A model generated the notes under the pieces. The model had not been told where the DNA came from. It did no database searches and worked only from the letters and a program-made list of their open reading frames with translations. Positions 1-5,995 of a DNA stretch of 12,591 nucleotides are shown here, piece by piece. The DNA comes from an uncultured Mycoplasmatota bacterium. Its GTDB lineage: Bacteria > Bacillota_I > Bacilli_A > RF39 > UBA660. The stretch lies in the NCBI GenBank assembly GCA_946007485.1, contig CAMGAM010000026.1:1-12591 (forward strand), given 5' to 3'. Every line of letters starts with the position of its first letter. Position 1 is the stretch's first letter. The position numbers and the translations under genes were made by a program.

Positions 1-579
1 AGAATGTTTTTCTAAAGATATAACCGCACTATCAACATTAGGAACTGGCACAAAACAATTTCTACTTACTTTAAATAATTTCTTAATATCATATCTAGAT
101 CCAAGTAAAACAGATATCATTCCATAATCCTTTGTACCAACCTTAGCCGAAAGTCTATTAGCTACTTCCTCTTGAATTAAAATAATTATCTTATCAGGCA
201 ATATCTCTTTCATTAATTTTGTAATAATTGGAGTTGTTATATAATAAGGCAAATTAGCTACTACATAAACTTTTTTATAATTATATAAAGCTATATCACT
301 AGCTACATCCTGCACTAAAAAATCACCAAAAATAATTTTTTTATTATCATATTCAGAAAGATTACTTTCTAGAATATCCTTAAGTCTTGTATCTATCTCA
401 TAAAGTATAGAAAATCCTGCCAAAGGAACAGTCTTTTTTGACAAACTCCCAGCTCCAGGACCAATTTCAATCATCAAAGTATCTTTATCTAATTTTGCAC
501 TATCAACAATCTTATCAATAACATTTTCATCTTTCATAAAATTCTGTCCTAATGATTTTTTAAATTCAAACTTATCCAT
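1..579 (-). CDS. rsmA: 16S rRNA (adenine1518-N6/adenine1519-N6)-dimethyltransferase RsmA/KsgA, 3' end cut by window edge
   Basis: RsmA dimethylates two adjacent adenines in the 3'-terminal hairpin of 16S rRNA, using S-adenosylmethionine, late in small-subunit assembly. The frame read from ATG 579 gives 193 residues with no stop before the left edge; the family is usually about 270-290 long, so the C-terminal helical domain is missing. Visible motifs are KSLGQNF near residues 8-14, SAM motif I EIGPGAG (38-44), the acidic ExD ending the second strand (61-63), catalytic motif IV NLPYYI (109-114), and FVPVPNVDSAV (176-186) typical of the family. GAGGG at 586-590 lies seven bases before the start. 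A promoter-like pair lies just upstream, so it probably starts its own transcript. B. subtilis also has ksgA downstream of tatD, which agrees with the call. Confidence 0.96.
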   Translation of the reverse strand, partial: MDKFEFKKSLGQNFMKDENVIDKIVDSAKLDKDTLMIEIGPGAGSLSKKTVPLAGFSILYEIDTRLKDILESNLSEYDNKKIIFGDFLVQDVASDIALYNYKKVYVVANLPYYITTPIITKLMKEILPDKIIILIQEEVANRLSAKVGTKDYGMISVLLGSRYDIKKLFKVSRNCFVPVPNVDSAVISLEKHS

Positions 580-585
580 AAATAT

Positions 586-626
586 CCCTCAACTAATATT
601 TTATAAATCATAATAAATAAAGTCAA
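586..626 (-). promoter_or_regulatory. Candidate sigma-A promoter and ribosome binding site of rsmA
   Basis: The minus strand reads TTGACT (621-626), 17 bases, then TAAAAT (598-603). TATAAA at 15-base spacing (600-605) is an alternative -10. The GAGGG ribosome binding site at 586-590 follows at once, so the leader would be only about a dozen bases. The promoter lies directly after the terminator of the preceding gene, which supports a new transcription unit. Confidence 0.5.
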
Positions 627-639
627 GTAAACAAACAAT

Positions 640-672
640 AAAAAAAGAATTTATAAATAAAATTATAAACTC
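640..672 (-). terminator. Intrinsic terminator of the NPPTG surface-protein gene
   Basis: On the minus strand GAGTTTATAA (663-672) pairs with TTATAAATTC (647-656), a 10-bp stem with one G-U pair and a 6-base loop, followed by a run of seven T (640-646). It overlaps the TGA stop of the gene it closes. Confidence 0.8.
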
Positions 673-1105
673 ATTTATTTCTAATAATATTTCTATAGTA
701 GTACATCGAATAAATAATAGCACCAATTCCAACTATCCAAACCAAAAACATTAAAATACTACCTGTTGGAGGATTTACAATTGGCTTACACTCATTCTGT
801 GGTATATTTTTAGCTGTATATCCAGATAGACAATCACCATCACCCTCACCACTATTATCCCATTTCACAATATTACTATTATCATTACATACATAGCATG
901 AATCTGGAATTATTGACTCACAATTTTCTTCTGCGGTAATAGAAGATGATAAACTATAACCGGATGTACAATCATCATCACTTGATGTATTAAACTTCCA
1001 CTTCATAATGTTACTATCATATTTACATACATAACACCCTTTTTTATATCCAGATAAAGAAGAATGTGCCACACAATAATAATTAGTATCTTCTGTAAAA
1101 GTCAT
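671..1105 (-). CDS. C-terminal fragment: Cys-rich repeat protein with NPPTG cell-wall sorting-like signal
   Basis: The frame from ATG 1105 encodes 144 residues. Two repeats are visible, residues 24-62 and 70-106, sharing CYVC, then SNI-x-KW, then DC-x-SGY, then a closing Cys. A partial unit around C11 precedes them. NPPTG (111-115) is followed by a hydrophobic span (about 116-137) and the basic tail RNIIRNK, the layout of a sortase substrate with a variant of LPxTG. The paired cysteines suggest disulfides or metal binding outside the cell; this is inference. There is no signal peptide, and the bases before the ATG hold no Shine-Dalgarno sequence, so this is probably the downstream part of the interrupted gene and may not be translated alone. 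I cannot name a described family. Confidence 0.55.
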   Translation of the reverse strand: MTFTEDTNYYCVAHSSLSGYKKGCYVCKYDSNIMKWKFNTSSDDDCTSGYSLSSSITAEENCESIIPDSCYVCNDNSNIVKWDNSGEGDGDCLSGYTAKNIPQNECKPIVNPPTGSILMFLVWIVGIGAIIYSMYYYRNIIRNK

Positions 1106-1114
1106 ATTAGCAAA

Positions 1115-1414
1115 TTAAGAAACTGCAATTTGATTTTTTTGAACATAACCATCATATATATATACTTCTGGAGACCATCTATTACAAACCGTACTAATTG
1201 CTGATATACAATCATTATCCAACTTTCCATATTCATCAGTTTTACAAGTTTTCATAATTTCAGTATTTTCAGCTCTATTAAAAACGACCTTATAAGATGT
1301 TACACCAAAAGTATTACCAATAATCAATAAAGCACCAAAAGTAAAAATTAAAAAGAAAACGACTATAACATTTTTTTTATTTTTAACAATCTTGCTAAAA
1401 ATTTCATTCACCAT
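1115..1414 (-). CDS. N-terminal fragment: membrane-anchored or exported domain ending at a premature TAA
   Basis: Starting at ATG 1414 this encodes 99 residues; a GTG at 1420 would add two, but AAGGA (1422-1426) is better spaced for the ATG. Lys-rich residues near 8-15 are followed by a hydrophobic segment (about 16-37), a signal peptide or membrane anchor. The exported part begins YKVVFN and contains three cysteines (TC, DC, VC) and a WSPE stretch before the stop. It resembles the opening of a small beta-rich surface repeat cut before its final strand, which is found after the stop codon. A truncated membrane-anchored protein may still be made. Its function is unknown. Confidence 0.6.
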   Translation of the reverse strand: MVNEIFSKIVKNKKNVIVVFFLIFTFGALLIIGNTFGVTSYKVVFNRAENTEIMKTCKTDEYGKLDNDCISAISTVCNRWSPEVYIYDGYVQKNQIAVS

Positions 1415-1445
1415 TCTCACTTCCTTATCTTATAAATACAATTAA

Positions 1446-1454
1446 ATAATAGCA
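1446..1454 (-). promoter_or_regulatory. Candidate extended -10 promoter of the interrupted surface-protein gene
   Basis: The minus strand reads TGCTATTAT, an extended -10 element, about 30 bases before ATG 1414. No good -35 is seen at 17 bases. Upstream, TAGAT-4-ATCTA (1483-1496) forms a small inverted repeat that could be an operator or chance in AT-rich DNA. Confidence 0.4.
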
Positions 1455-1572
1455 CATAAATTTATTTATTCTTACTATCACTTAGATAATAATCTATCAT
1501 CTTTTATAGCAAACAACACAATAAAGCTAATGTAATAATTTTTTTCAATAAATAAATATATTTCCTTAAATG

Positions 1573-1598
1573 AAAAAAAGATAGCATAAAACTATCTT
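1573..1598 (-). terminator. Intrinsic terminator of the SleB-type hydrolase gene
   Basis: AAGATAG (1592-1598) pairs with CTATCTT (1578-1584) around a 7-base loop, followed by a T run (1573-1579, partly shared with the stem). The stem overlaps the TAA stop of the gene at 1597-1599. Confidence 0.78.
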
Positions 1599-2370
1599 AA
1601 TTATATCCATATCTATTGCCACCTGGTACAATATAATAATCACTGTATGATACTGATGAACCAGATCTAAAGCCTAAATAACTATTATTTCTTATTCCAT
1701 TAAAGCCATCTAATACTGCTTGTTTCGCAATCGCATATTTGGAAGAACCATATTTACTTCCTCCTGGCATAAATCTCTTATAAGATATGTTTTCATTAGT
1801 TGTAAAATATACTTCAAATTGACCCTTAGTAATTACCTGAGAATATGGAGTAGAACCTGCCCAACTAACCCATTTAGCTGAATCACATCTATTAAGAATT
1901 ACTGAAACAACTGCCAACGCATCATCAGGATATTCATTATGATATTCAGCCGCCACAACTGCAACGACAACATCAAATTCATAATCCGATAAACTATATT
2001 CTTTATTTCCTTCAGTTACAACAAAGCCCATTGCTTCATTATTAATATACTTACTAGCATCAATTGAATAAAGTGGTTCACTATAATTCTCTGCTGTTTT
2101 TTCTTCTGCTTTATCAATATCTTCAACTACTTCATCTAAAGAAGGTAATTCTTCAAGTGTCATATCATCCAATTTTTTATCTATACTAGTAATATCTTCT
2201 TCTTCAAATAATAATGAAACAGAAGTCGCTATCTTATCCAAATTATCATTATGAATAATACTTACATGCTTATTAACCTTAATATCATTCGTAAATACTG
2301 TAGTGAAAAATAGCCCAACTATCAATAATTGTGTCCCAATTACCAATAAGTTAGATACTGTTCTTCTCAT
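1597..2370 (-). CDS. SleB/CwlJ-type cell-wall hydrolase (Hydrolase_2 family), membrane-anchored
   Basis: This 257-residue protein has a hydrophobic segment at about 7-27 (signal or membrane anchor), a strongly acidic linker (about 55-95, with EEED and LEEL) and a C-terminal domain (about 128-245). The domain matches the SleB catalytic fold: VVAAEYHNEYPDDALAVVSV followed by ILNR, with E142 at the place of the catalytic Glu, then QVITKGQFEVY and a closing AYLGF-like strand (YLGF 231-234). Such enzymes cleave the glycan strands of peptidoglycan outside the membrane; SleB itself acts on spore cortex, but many relatives act on vegetative wall. GAGGTG (2379-2384) sits eight bases before the ATG. 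It has its own promoter and terminator. It occupies the place of yabE, itself a wall-enzyme gene, between tatD and ksgA in B. subtilis. The exact substrate is not determined by sequence. Confidence 0.85.
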   Translation of the reverse strand: MRRTVSNLLVIGTQLLIVGLFFTTVFTNDIKVNKHVSIIHNDNLDKIATSVSLLFEEEDITSIDKKLDDMTLEELPSLDEVVEDIDKAEEKTAENYSEPLYSIDASKYINNEAMGFVVTEGNKEYSLSDYEFDVVVAVVAAEYHNEYPDDALAVVSVILNRCDSAKWVSWAGSTPYSQVITKGQFEVYFTTNENISYKRFMPGGSKYGSSKYAIAKQAVLDGFNGIRNNSYLGFRSGSSVSYSDYYIVPGGNRYGYN

Positions 2371-2378
2371 ATTTAAAT

Positions 2379-2434
2379 CACCTCATTAAATATTTAGGTA
2401 ATATAATATTAACATAATAACAATAATTTGTCAA
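2379..2434 (-). promoter_or_regulatory. Strong sigma-A promoter and ribosome binding site of the hydrolase gene
   Basis: TTGACA (2429-2434), a 17-base spacer and TAATAT (2406-2411) preceded by TG one base upstream form a near-consensus extended promoter. GAGGTG at 2379-2384 is the ribosome binding site. No clear terminator separates tatD (ending 2467) from this promoter, so some read-through from tatD is likely. Confidence 0.8.
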
Positions 2435-2466
2435 ATAACCCAAAATTAAACAAGCTTCATAAAAAA

Positions 2467-3219
2467 TTACCTAAAAAAGCATCTATCAGCATTCTCAGTA
2501 GTAATTTTAGCTACTTTATTAACATCTGTATCTTTAATCTCTGCTATTTTTTTAGCAATAATTGGTATATTTTTAGAACTATTTTTTTCCACTCTAAATG
2601 GTTCCGGAGTTAAATAAGGAGAATCTGTATCTAAAATAAAATATTCTAAATCAATATTCTCTATGACCTTCTTAATATTTTTAGAATTTTTAAAAGTACA
2701 CACCCCACCTATTCCTATTAAATACCCTAATTTAATAAATTCTAAAGCCATCTCTAAACTACCACTAAAGCAATGAAGACTACCACTAAGATGATAATTG
2801 CTTAATATATTATATGTATCTTGAATAGCATCTCTACAGTGAATTATAACCGGTTTATTATATTTACTAGCAATATCTAATTGTCTCTTAAATACTATTT
2901 GTTGCTTTTTCTTATCAGTATCTTCATAATGATAATCCAATCCAATTTCACCAATAGCAACTATTTTATCATCATTAATATGATTCTCTAACCATTCAAA
3001 ATAACTATCATCAAATTCTTCTAATTCAGTAGGATGAAACCCAATCGCACCATAAACAATATCATACTCTTTAATAAGTTCCAATACTTGAAGATTAGAC
3101 TTCATATCACAACCATTGACAATTATCTTTTCTACACCAGATTTGTAAATTTCATCAATTAATTTTGGAATATCATCATAATCATCACTAGTAATATGAC
3201 AATGTGTATCAACATACAT
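2467..3219 (-). CDS. tatD: TatD-family metal-dependent hydrolase (3'-5' DNase type; YabD homologue)
   Basis: The 250-residue product has the normal length for TatD-type amidohydrolase-fold nucleases, cytoplasmic enzymes that use two metal ions to trim DNA or RNA. Expected ligands are present: DTHCH (H6, H8), GEIGLDYH (E91), VIIHCRDA (H127), LHCFSGS (H149) and LDTDSPYLTP (D198). LDTDSP replaces the commoner LETDAP/LETDSP, a mild change outside the metal-binding Asp. The ribosome binding site AGGAG (3234-3238) lies inside the last codons of the preceding small gene, so translation is probably coupled. The metG-tatD-...-ksgA order matches B. subtilis metS-yabD-...-ksgA. Confidence 0.95.
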   Translation of the reverse strand: MYVDTHCHITSDDYDDIPKLIDEIYKSGVEKIIVNGCDMKSNLQVLELIKEYDIVYGAIGFHPTELEEFDDSYFEWLENHINDDKIVAIGEIGLDYHYEDTDKKKQQIVFKRQLDIASKYNKPVIIHCRDAIQDTYNILSNYHLSGSLHCFSGSLEMALEFIKLGYLIGIGGVCTFKNSKNIKKVIENIDLEYFILDTDSPYLTPEPFRVEKNSSKNIPIIAKKIAEIKDTDVNKVAKITTENADRCFFR

Positions 3220-3229
3220 CTAATATCTC

Positions 3230-3403
3230 TTACTCCTTTTCTCTTTTCATAATCAGAAAAAATTTAAAAACACAACATACAACTACAAATAAATATGCTA
3301 AATCAAATAAAAATGTATTGTCTATCAAGTTAACTACAACCACAAACAATAAAACTGCCAAATACATAAATACTGCAATCACTTCGTGTTTTTCCATTTG
3401 CAT
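3230..3403 (-). CDS. Small two-helix membrane protein of unknown function upstream of tatD
   Basis: ATG 3403 has a good AAAGGAG site (3409-3415) five bases upstream, giving 57 residues; the longer frame from 3445 lacks such a site. Two hydrophobic spans, about residues 7-24 and 29-50, are joined by a short acidic turn (NLIDN), and the C-terminus is charged (MKREKE), so both ends probably face the cytoplasm. The final Lys-Glu-stop codons contain the Shine-Dalgarno sequence of tatD. No catalytic motif is visible and I do not recognise a family. Co-transcription with tatD is likely, because a terminator and promoter lie upstream and there is no gap before tatD. Confidence 0.7.
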   Translation of the reverse strand: MQMEKHEVIAVFMYLAVLLFVVVVNLIDNTFLFDLAYLFVVVCCVFKFFLIMKREKE

Positions 3404-3477
3404 AGTTTCTCCTTTCAAGTGCAAATCATAATCAAATAATAACAAACAAAATTAAAATTGTAAATATAGTTTATTTT

Positions 3478-3506
3478 AATTAATCTTATTTTACATTCTT
3501 TGTCAA
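3478..3506 (-). promoter_or_regulatory. Candidate promoter for the small membrane protein and tatD
   Basis: A perfect -35 TTGACA (3501-3506) follows directly after the metG terminator. The -10 at 17 bases is poor (TTAATT, 3478-3483). The resulting leader would be about 70 bases, with no clear structure seen. Confidence 0.45.
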
Positions 3507-3507
3507 G

Positions 3508-3534
3508 AAAAAAAAGTCGAATTTTGCATCCGAC
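3508..3534 (-). terminator. Intrinsic terminator of the dut-metG operon
   Basis: GTCGGA (3529-3534) pairs with TTCGAC (3516-3521), one G-U pair, around a 7-base loop, followed by eight T (3508-3515). It begins four bases after the metG stop. Confidence 0.78.
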
Positions 3535-3538
3535 ATAC

Positions 3539-5077
3539 TTACTCTTTTTCTATTCTCTTAAATAAAACTTCAGGTGTATTTACTTTTGTTCCACCACTAT
3601 ATAAACCAAAAGTAGAAGCACTATCATAATCAATTTTATCTGTGTTTATTTGTGTAAATATCTTCTTAGCAGTATCAGGTAAAAATGCCTGTAAATATAC
3701 TGTTGCAATCCTTATAGATTCAATCAAATTATATAGTACAGTAGCTAAACGATCTTTCTTACTCTCATCTTTAGCTAAAATCCAAGGCATCGTTTCATCA
3801 ATATATTTATTACATCTACGATATACTTCAAAGATTGAATCAAGAGCAACTGAAATTTCTAAATTATTCATATTATCTTCAATCTTATCTTTAAGTGATA
3901 ACACAAAATTAATTAATTCTGTATCTATATCTTCATTAATCTTTTTGTCAATTACAATACCATCAAAATATTTGTTAATCATTCCTATTGTTCTATTTAC
4001 TAAATTTCCCAAAACATTTGCTAAATCAGCATTAGTTCTATTTATAAGTGCCTCTTCTGAAAAATTACCATCATTTCCAAATGGAACCTCTCTTAAAACA
4101 AAATATCTAACTGCATCTACCCCATACAATGAAATATACTCTCTCGGATCTTTATAATTTCCTAAACTCTTAGATATTTTACCACCATTAATAATTAACC
4201 ATCCATGTCCAAATACCTGCTTAGGTAAAGGAAGATCCAAAGCCATTAACATAATTGGCCAAATAATCGTATGAAATCTAACAATTTCTTTTCCCACTAT
4301 ATGTAAATCAGCTGGCCAATATTTTTTAAATAATGATTCATCTTCTGATAAATATCCCAAAGCACTTATATAATTAGACAAAGCATCGATCCATACATAA
4401 ACAACATGCTTATCATCAAAAGTAACTGGTATCCCCCAATCAAATGAAGTTCTAGAGACACACAAATCTTCCAAACCAGGTTTAATAAAATTATTTAACA
4501 TTTCATTTTTTCTCGATATTGGTTGAATAAAATCAGGATTAGATTCCAAAAATTCTTCTAATCTTTTTTGATATTTAGACAATTTAAAGAAATAAGCCTC
4601 TTCACTAACTTCGTGAACTTCCCTATGACAATCAGGACAATTTCCATTTTCATCTAATTGAGATTCTGTCCAAAAAGATTCACAAGGAGTACAATATAAT
4701 CCCTTATATTCACCCTTATAAATATCCCCTTGATCATATAATTTTTTAAAAATCTTCTGAACAGCTAAAACATGTTCATTATCGGTAGTTCTAATAAATT
4801 TATCATAACTAATACCCAAACTTTTCCATAAATCTTTTGCATTCTCTACAATTACATCAACATATTCCTTTGGAGAAATTCCTTTATCTTCAGCCTTCTT
4901 TTGAATTTTTTGACCATGTTCATCTGTACCTGTCAAAAAGAATGTATCATACCCTTCTAATCTTTTATATCTTGCTATTGCATCAGCAATAATAGTCGTA
5001 TAACAATGTCCAATATGAAAATTATCAGATGGATAATATATTGGAGTAGTTATATAAAATTTTTTCTTATCACTCAT
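3539..5077 (-). CDS. metG: Methionyl-tRNA synthetase, short form without C-terminal tRNA-binding domain
   Basis: MetRS charges tRNA-Met with methionine at the cost of ATP. The 512-residue protein is class I: HIGH (21-24), LTGTDEHGQKI (48-58), a four-Cys zinc knuckle (C129, C132, C147, C150), VWIDALSNYI (228-237), and the signature loop as KISKS (300-304) instead of KMSKS. An anticodon-binding helical domain follows. B. subtilis MetS is about 660 residues because of an added EMAP/Trbp111-type domain; that is absent here, and no separate copy is seen in the window. AGGAGAG (5084-5090) precedes the ATG. The start overlaps the end of dut by eight bases, and both genes lie behind a T-box leader with an AUG specifier, which fits control by uncharged tRNA-Met. 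Confidence 0.97.
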   Translation of the reverse strand: MSDKKKFYITTPIYYPSDNFHIGHCYTTIIADAIARYKRLEGYDTFFLTGTDEHGQKIQKKAEDKGISPKEYVDVIVENAKDLWKSLGISYDKFIRTTDNEHVLAVQKIFKKLYDQGDIYKGEYKGLYCTPCESFWTESQLDENGNCPDCHREVHEVSEEAYFFKLSKYQKRLEEFLESNPDFIQPISRKNEMLNNFIKPGLEDLCVSRTSFDWGIPVTFDDKHVVYVWIDALSNYISALGYLSEDESLFKKYWPADLHIVGKEIVRFHTIIWPIMLMALDLPLPKQVFGHGWLIINGGKISKSLGNYKDPREYISLYGVDAVRYFVLREVPFGNDGNFSEEALINRTNADLANVLGNLVNRTIGMINKYFDGIVIDKKINEDIDTELINFVLSLKDKIEDNMNNLEISVALDSIFEVYRRCNKYIDETMPWILAKDESKKDRLATVLYNLIESIRIATVYLQAFLPDTAKKIFTQINTDKIDYDSASTFGLYSGGTKVNTPEVLFKRIEKE

Positions 5078-5552
5078 TTTTATCTCTCCTATCTGTACTA
5101 CCTAGTCCACCAACTCGCACATCTTGAGTATTATCATCATCACAAATATAATATTTCATAATTATTCCTTGTGCGAAAGCATCCCCTTTTCTAACTACAT
5201 AATCAATATCTCCATGATTTTGAAGTTTTATCCATATATGACCTTCATTATCTGGATTATTATAATAATCACCATCAATTATTCCAACTTGATTACACAT
5301 CCGTACATTATACTTAAAACCCATACTACTTCGAACAAATATACCTAAAAACTCACCATCTTCCAAAGAAATTTTAATTCCTGTAGGTATTTTTACAATA
5401 TCATTAGGTTTGATTGTTATATCCATAAATGATATAAAATCATAGCCAGCACTCTTCATTGTTTTTCTAACTGGTAATAATATATCATCATAATCTCCTT
5501 TTGGACAATCTTTAGTAAATTGTTCAAGACTAATCTTCTCAAATTTTCTCAT
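5070..5552 (-). CDS. dut: dUTP diphosphatase (trimeric dUTPase family)
   Basis: dUTPase hydrolyses dUTP to dUMP and pyrophosphate, keeping uracil out of DNA and feeding dTMP synthesis. The 160-residue protein carries the five family motifs in order: SAGYD (34-38), RSSMG (74-78), NQVGIIDGDYY (87-97, with D93 as likely catalytic Asp), KGDAFAQG (122-129) and the Gly-rich RVGGLGSTD (146-154). An inserted NNPDNEG after motif III is a variation I associate with some Firmicutes and phage enzymes. GAGGTG (5558-5563) is well placed before ATG 5552. It is the first gene after the T-box and overlaps metG by eight bases, so it should be induced with metG. Related dCTP deaminases share the fold, but motif V and the motif III Asp favour dUTPase. 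Confidence 0.88.
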   Translation of the reverse strand: MRKFEKISLEQFTKDCPKGDYDDILLPVRKTMKSAGYDFISFMDITIKPNDIVKIPTGIKISLEDGEFLGIFVRSSMGFKYNVRMCNQVGIIDGDYYNNPDNEGHIWIKLQNHGDIDYVVRKGDAFAQGIIMKYYICDDDNTQDVRVGGLGSTDRRDKNE

Positions 5553-5563
5553 TTTATCACCTC

Positions 5564-5620
5564 AAAAAGAAAAATAAGGTAATACTTAAGGACGACTAAT
5601 GCCGCGGTACCACCTTATTT
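5564..5620 (-). terminator. Regulated terminator of the T-box leader
   Basis: AAATAAGGT (5612-5620) pairs perfectly with ACCTTATTT (5572-5580), followed by a T-rich tract (5564-5574). The 5' arm includes the first bases of the T-box sequence, so it excludes the antiterminator formed by AAGG and CCTT. The dut ribosome binding site begins immediately after. Confidence 0.8.
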
Positions 5621-5785
5621 TATAATTCATAAAATTATACACTTAAAGTTATAACGGAACTACCGGTCTAACTTACATATCAGTCAGACGACTCCAGAAC
5701 CATCTATAATAATTTCCAATATCTATTTCACACCAAACATAGACTCTCTTAATTTTCCATTATTACTCTTTCCTTCAAAATCGAT
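5564..5785 (-). promoter_or_regulatory. T-box riboswitch leader, methionine type, upstream of dut-metG
   Basis: The minus strand has the T-box core AAGGTGGTACCGCG (5603-5616). Upstream lies a Stem I with AGAGAG, a distal hairpin TCTAT / ATAGA whose loop holds GGTGTGAA, and a lower helix pairing AGTAATAAT with ATTATTAT. The unpaired 3' side just after that helix contains ATG (5701-5703) followed by a purine, the expected place for the specifier codon, so it should read tRNA-Met. The bulge TGGT fits an acceptor end with discriminator A, as in tRNA-Met. A further hairpin (CGG-TAGTT-CCG within AAGTTA / TAACTT) resembles Stem III. Uncharged tRNA-Met would stabilise the antiterminator and allow transcription of dut and metG. 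The T-box call is firm; the specifier assignment is slightly less so. Confidence 0.92.
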
Positions 5786-5791
5786 AAATGT

Positions 5792-5820
5792 ATTATATCA
5801 TATGTTTTTTTGATATGCAA
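5792..5820 (-). promoter_or_regulatory. Strong promoter of the T-box-dut-metG operon
   Basis: TTGCAT (5815-5820), a 17-base spacer and a perfect TATAAT (5792-5797) with an extended TG one base upstream. Transcription should start near 5785, giving a leader of about 230 bases before dut. Confidence 0.82.
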
Positions 5821-5969
5821 GTAAATTATAAATTAACCAAAATAAAATAATTACAAATTATAAATAAAATAATATATTTTTATCTATCTCTTATTTCTTC
5901 CAAGTTAATAATATATATTCATTTTTAAATTTAATTAATTTAGTTCCTAAAAAATATCCAAAAGCATAG
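5821..5969 (-). other. AT-rich intergenic spacer between spoVT and the T-box promoter
   Basis: About 150 bases of extreme AT content lie between the spoVT terminator and the promoter of the T-box operon. I see no open frame with a ribosome binding site, no RNA gene and no convincing repeat in it. Confidence 0.6.
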
Positions 5970-5994
5970 AAAAACACCTATTAACATAGATGTT
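5970..5994 (-). terminator. Intrinsic terminator of spoVT
   Basis: AACATCTAT (5986-5994) pairs with ATAGGTGTT (5973-5981), nine pairs with one G-U, around a 4-base loop, then a short T tract (5970-5974). It starts two bases after the TGA stop. The short T run makes it somewhat less certain than the others. Confidence 0.68.
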
Positions 5995-5995
5995 A

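Larger units (their letters stand above)
671..1414 (-). pseudogene. Surface protein with N-terminal membrane segment, Cys-rich repeats and NPPTG sorting-like signal, interrupted by an in-frame TAA
   Basis: Two open frames, 1115-1414 and 671-1105, lie in the same reading frame and are separated by one TAA (1115-1117) plus three sense codons. Read through, they form a protein of about 246 residues: an N-terminal hydrophobic export segment, an extracellular region, two Cys-rich repeats and a C-terminal sorting-like anchor. Neither half is complete: the first lacks the anchor, the second lacks an export signal and has no Shine-Dalgarno sequence before its ATG. The stretch across the stop, from YKVVFN to TFTEDTNYYC, loosely resembles one InlB B-repeat-like unit that ends in a 'D-T-x-Y' strand. 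A nonsense mutation in a once intact gene, or a sequencing error at one base, explains this best. Readthrough is possible but TAA followed by T is an efficient stop. The promoter and terminator look intact. Confidence 0.72.

Noticed and set aside
671..1117. Use of a non-standard genetic code to explain the internal stop
   Set aside because: The interrupting codon is TAA, which is not reassigned in known bacterial codes, and TGA is plainly used as a terminal stop in rsmI, pth, spoVT and dut.
3642..4157. A 171-codon open frame on the plus strand inside metG, and similar plus-strand frames at 2428-2613, 3204-3431, 5124-5348, 7059-7334 and 12294-12518
   Set aside because: All lie opposite strongly conserved genes, have low-complexity Ser/Ile/Leu-rich products and no ribosome binding site; they are shadows of the minus-strand genes.
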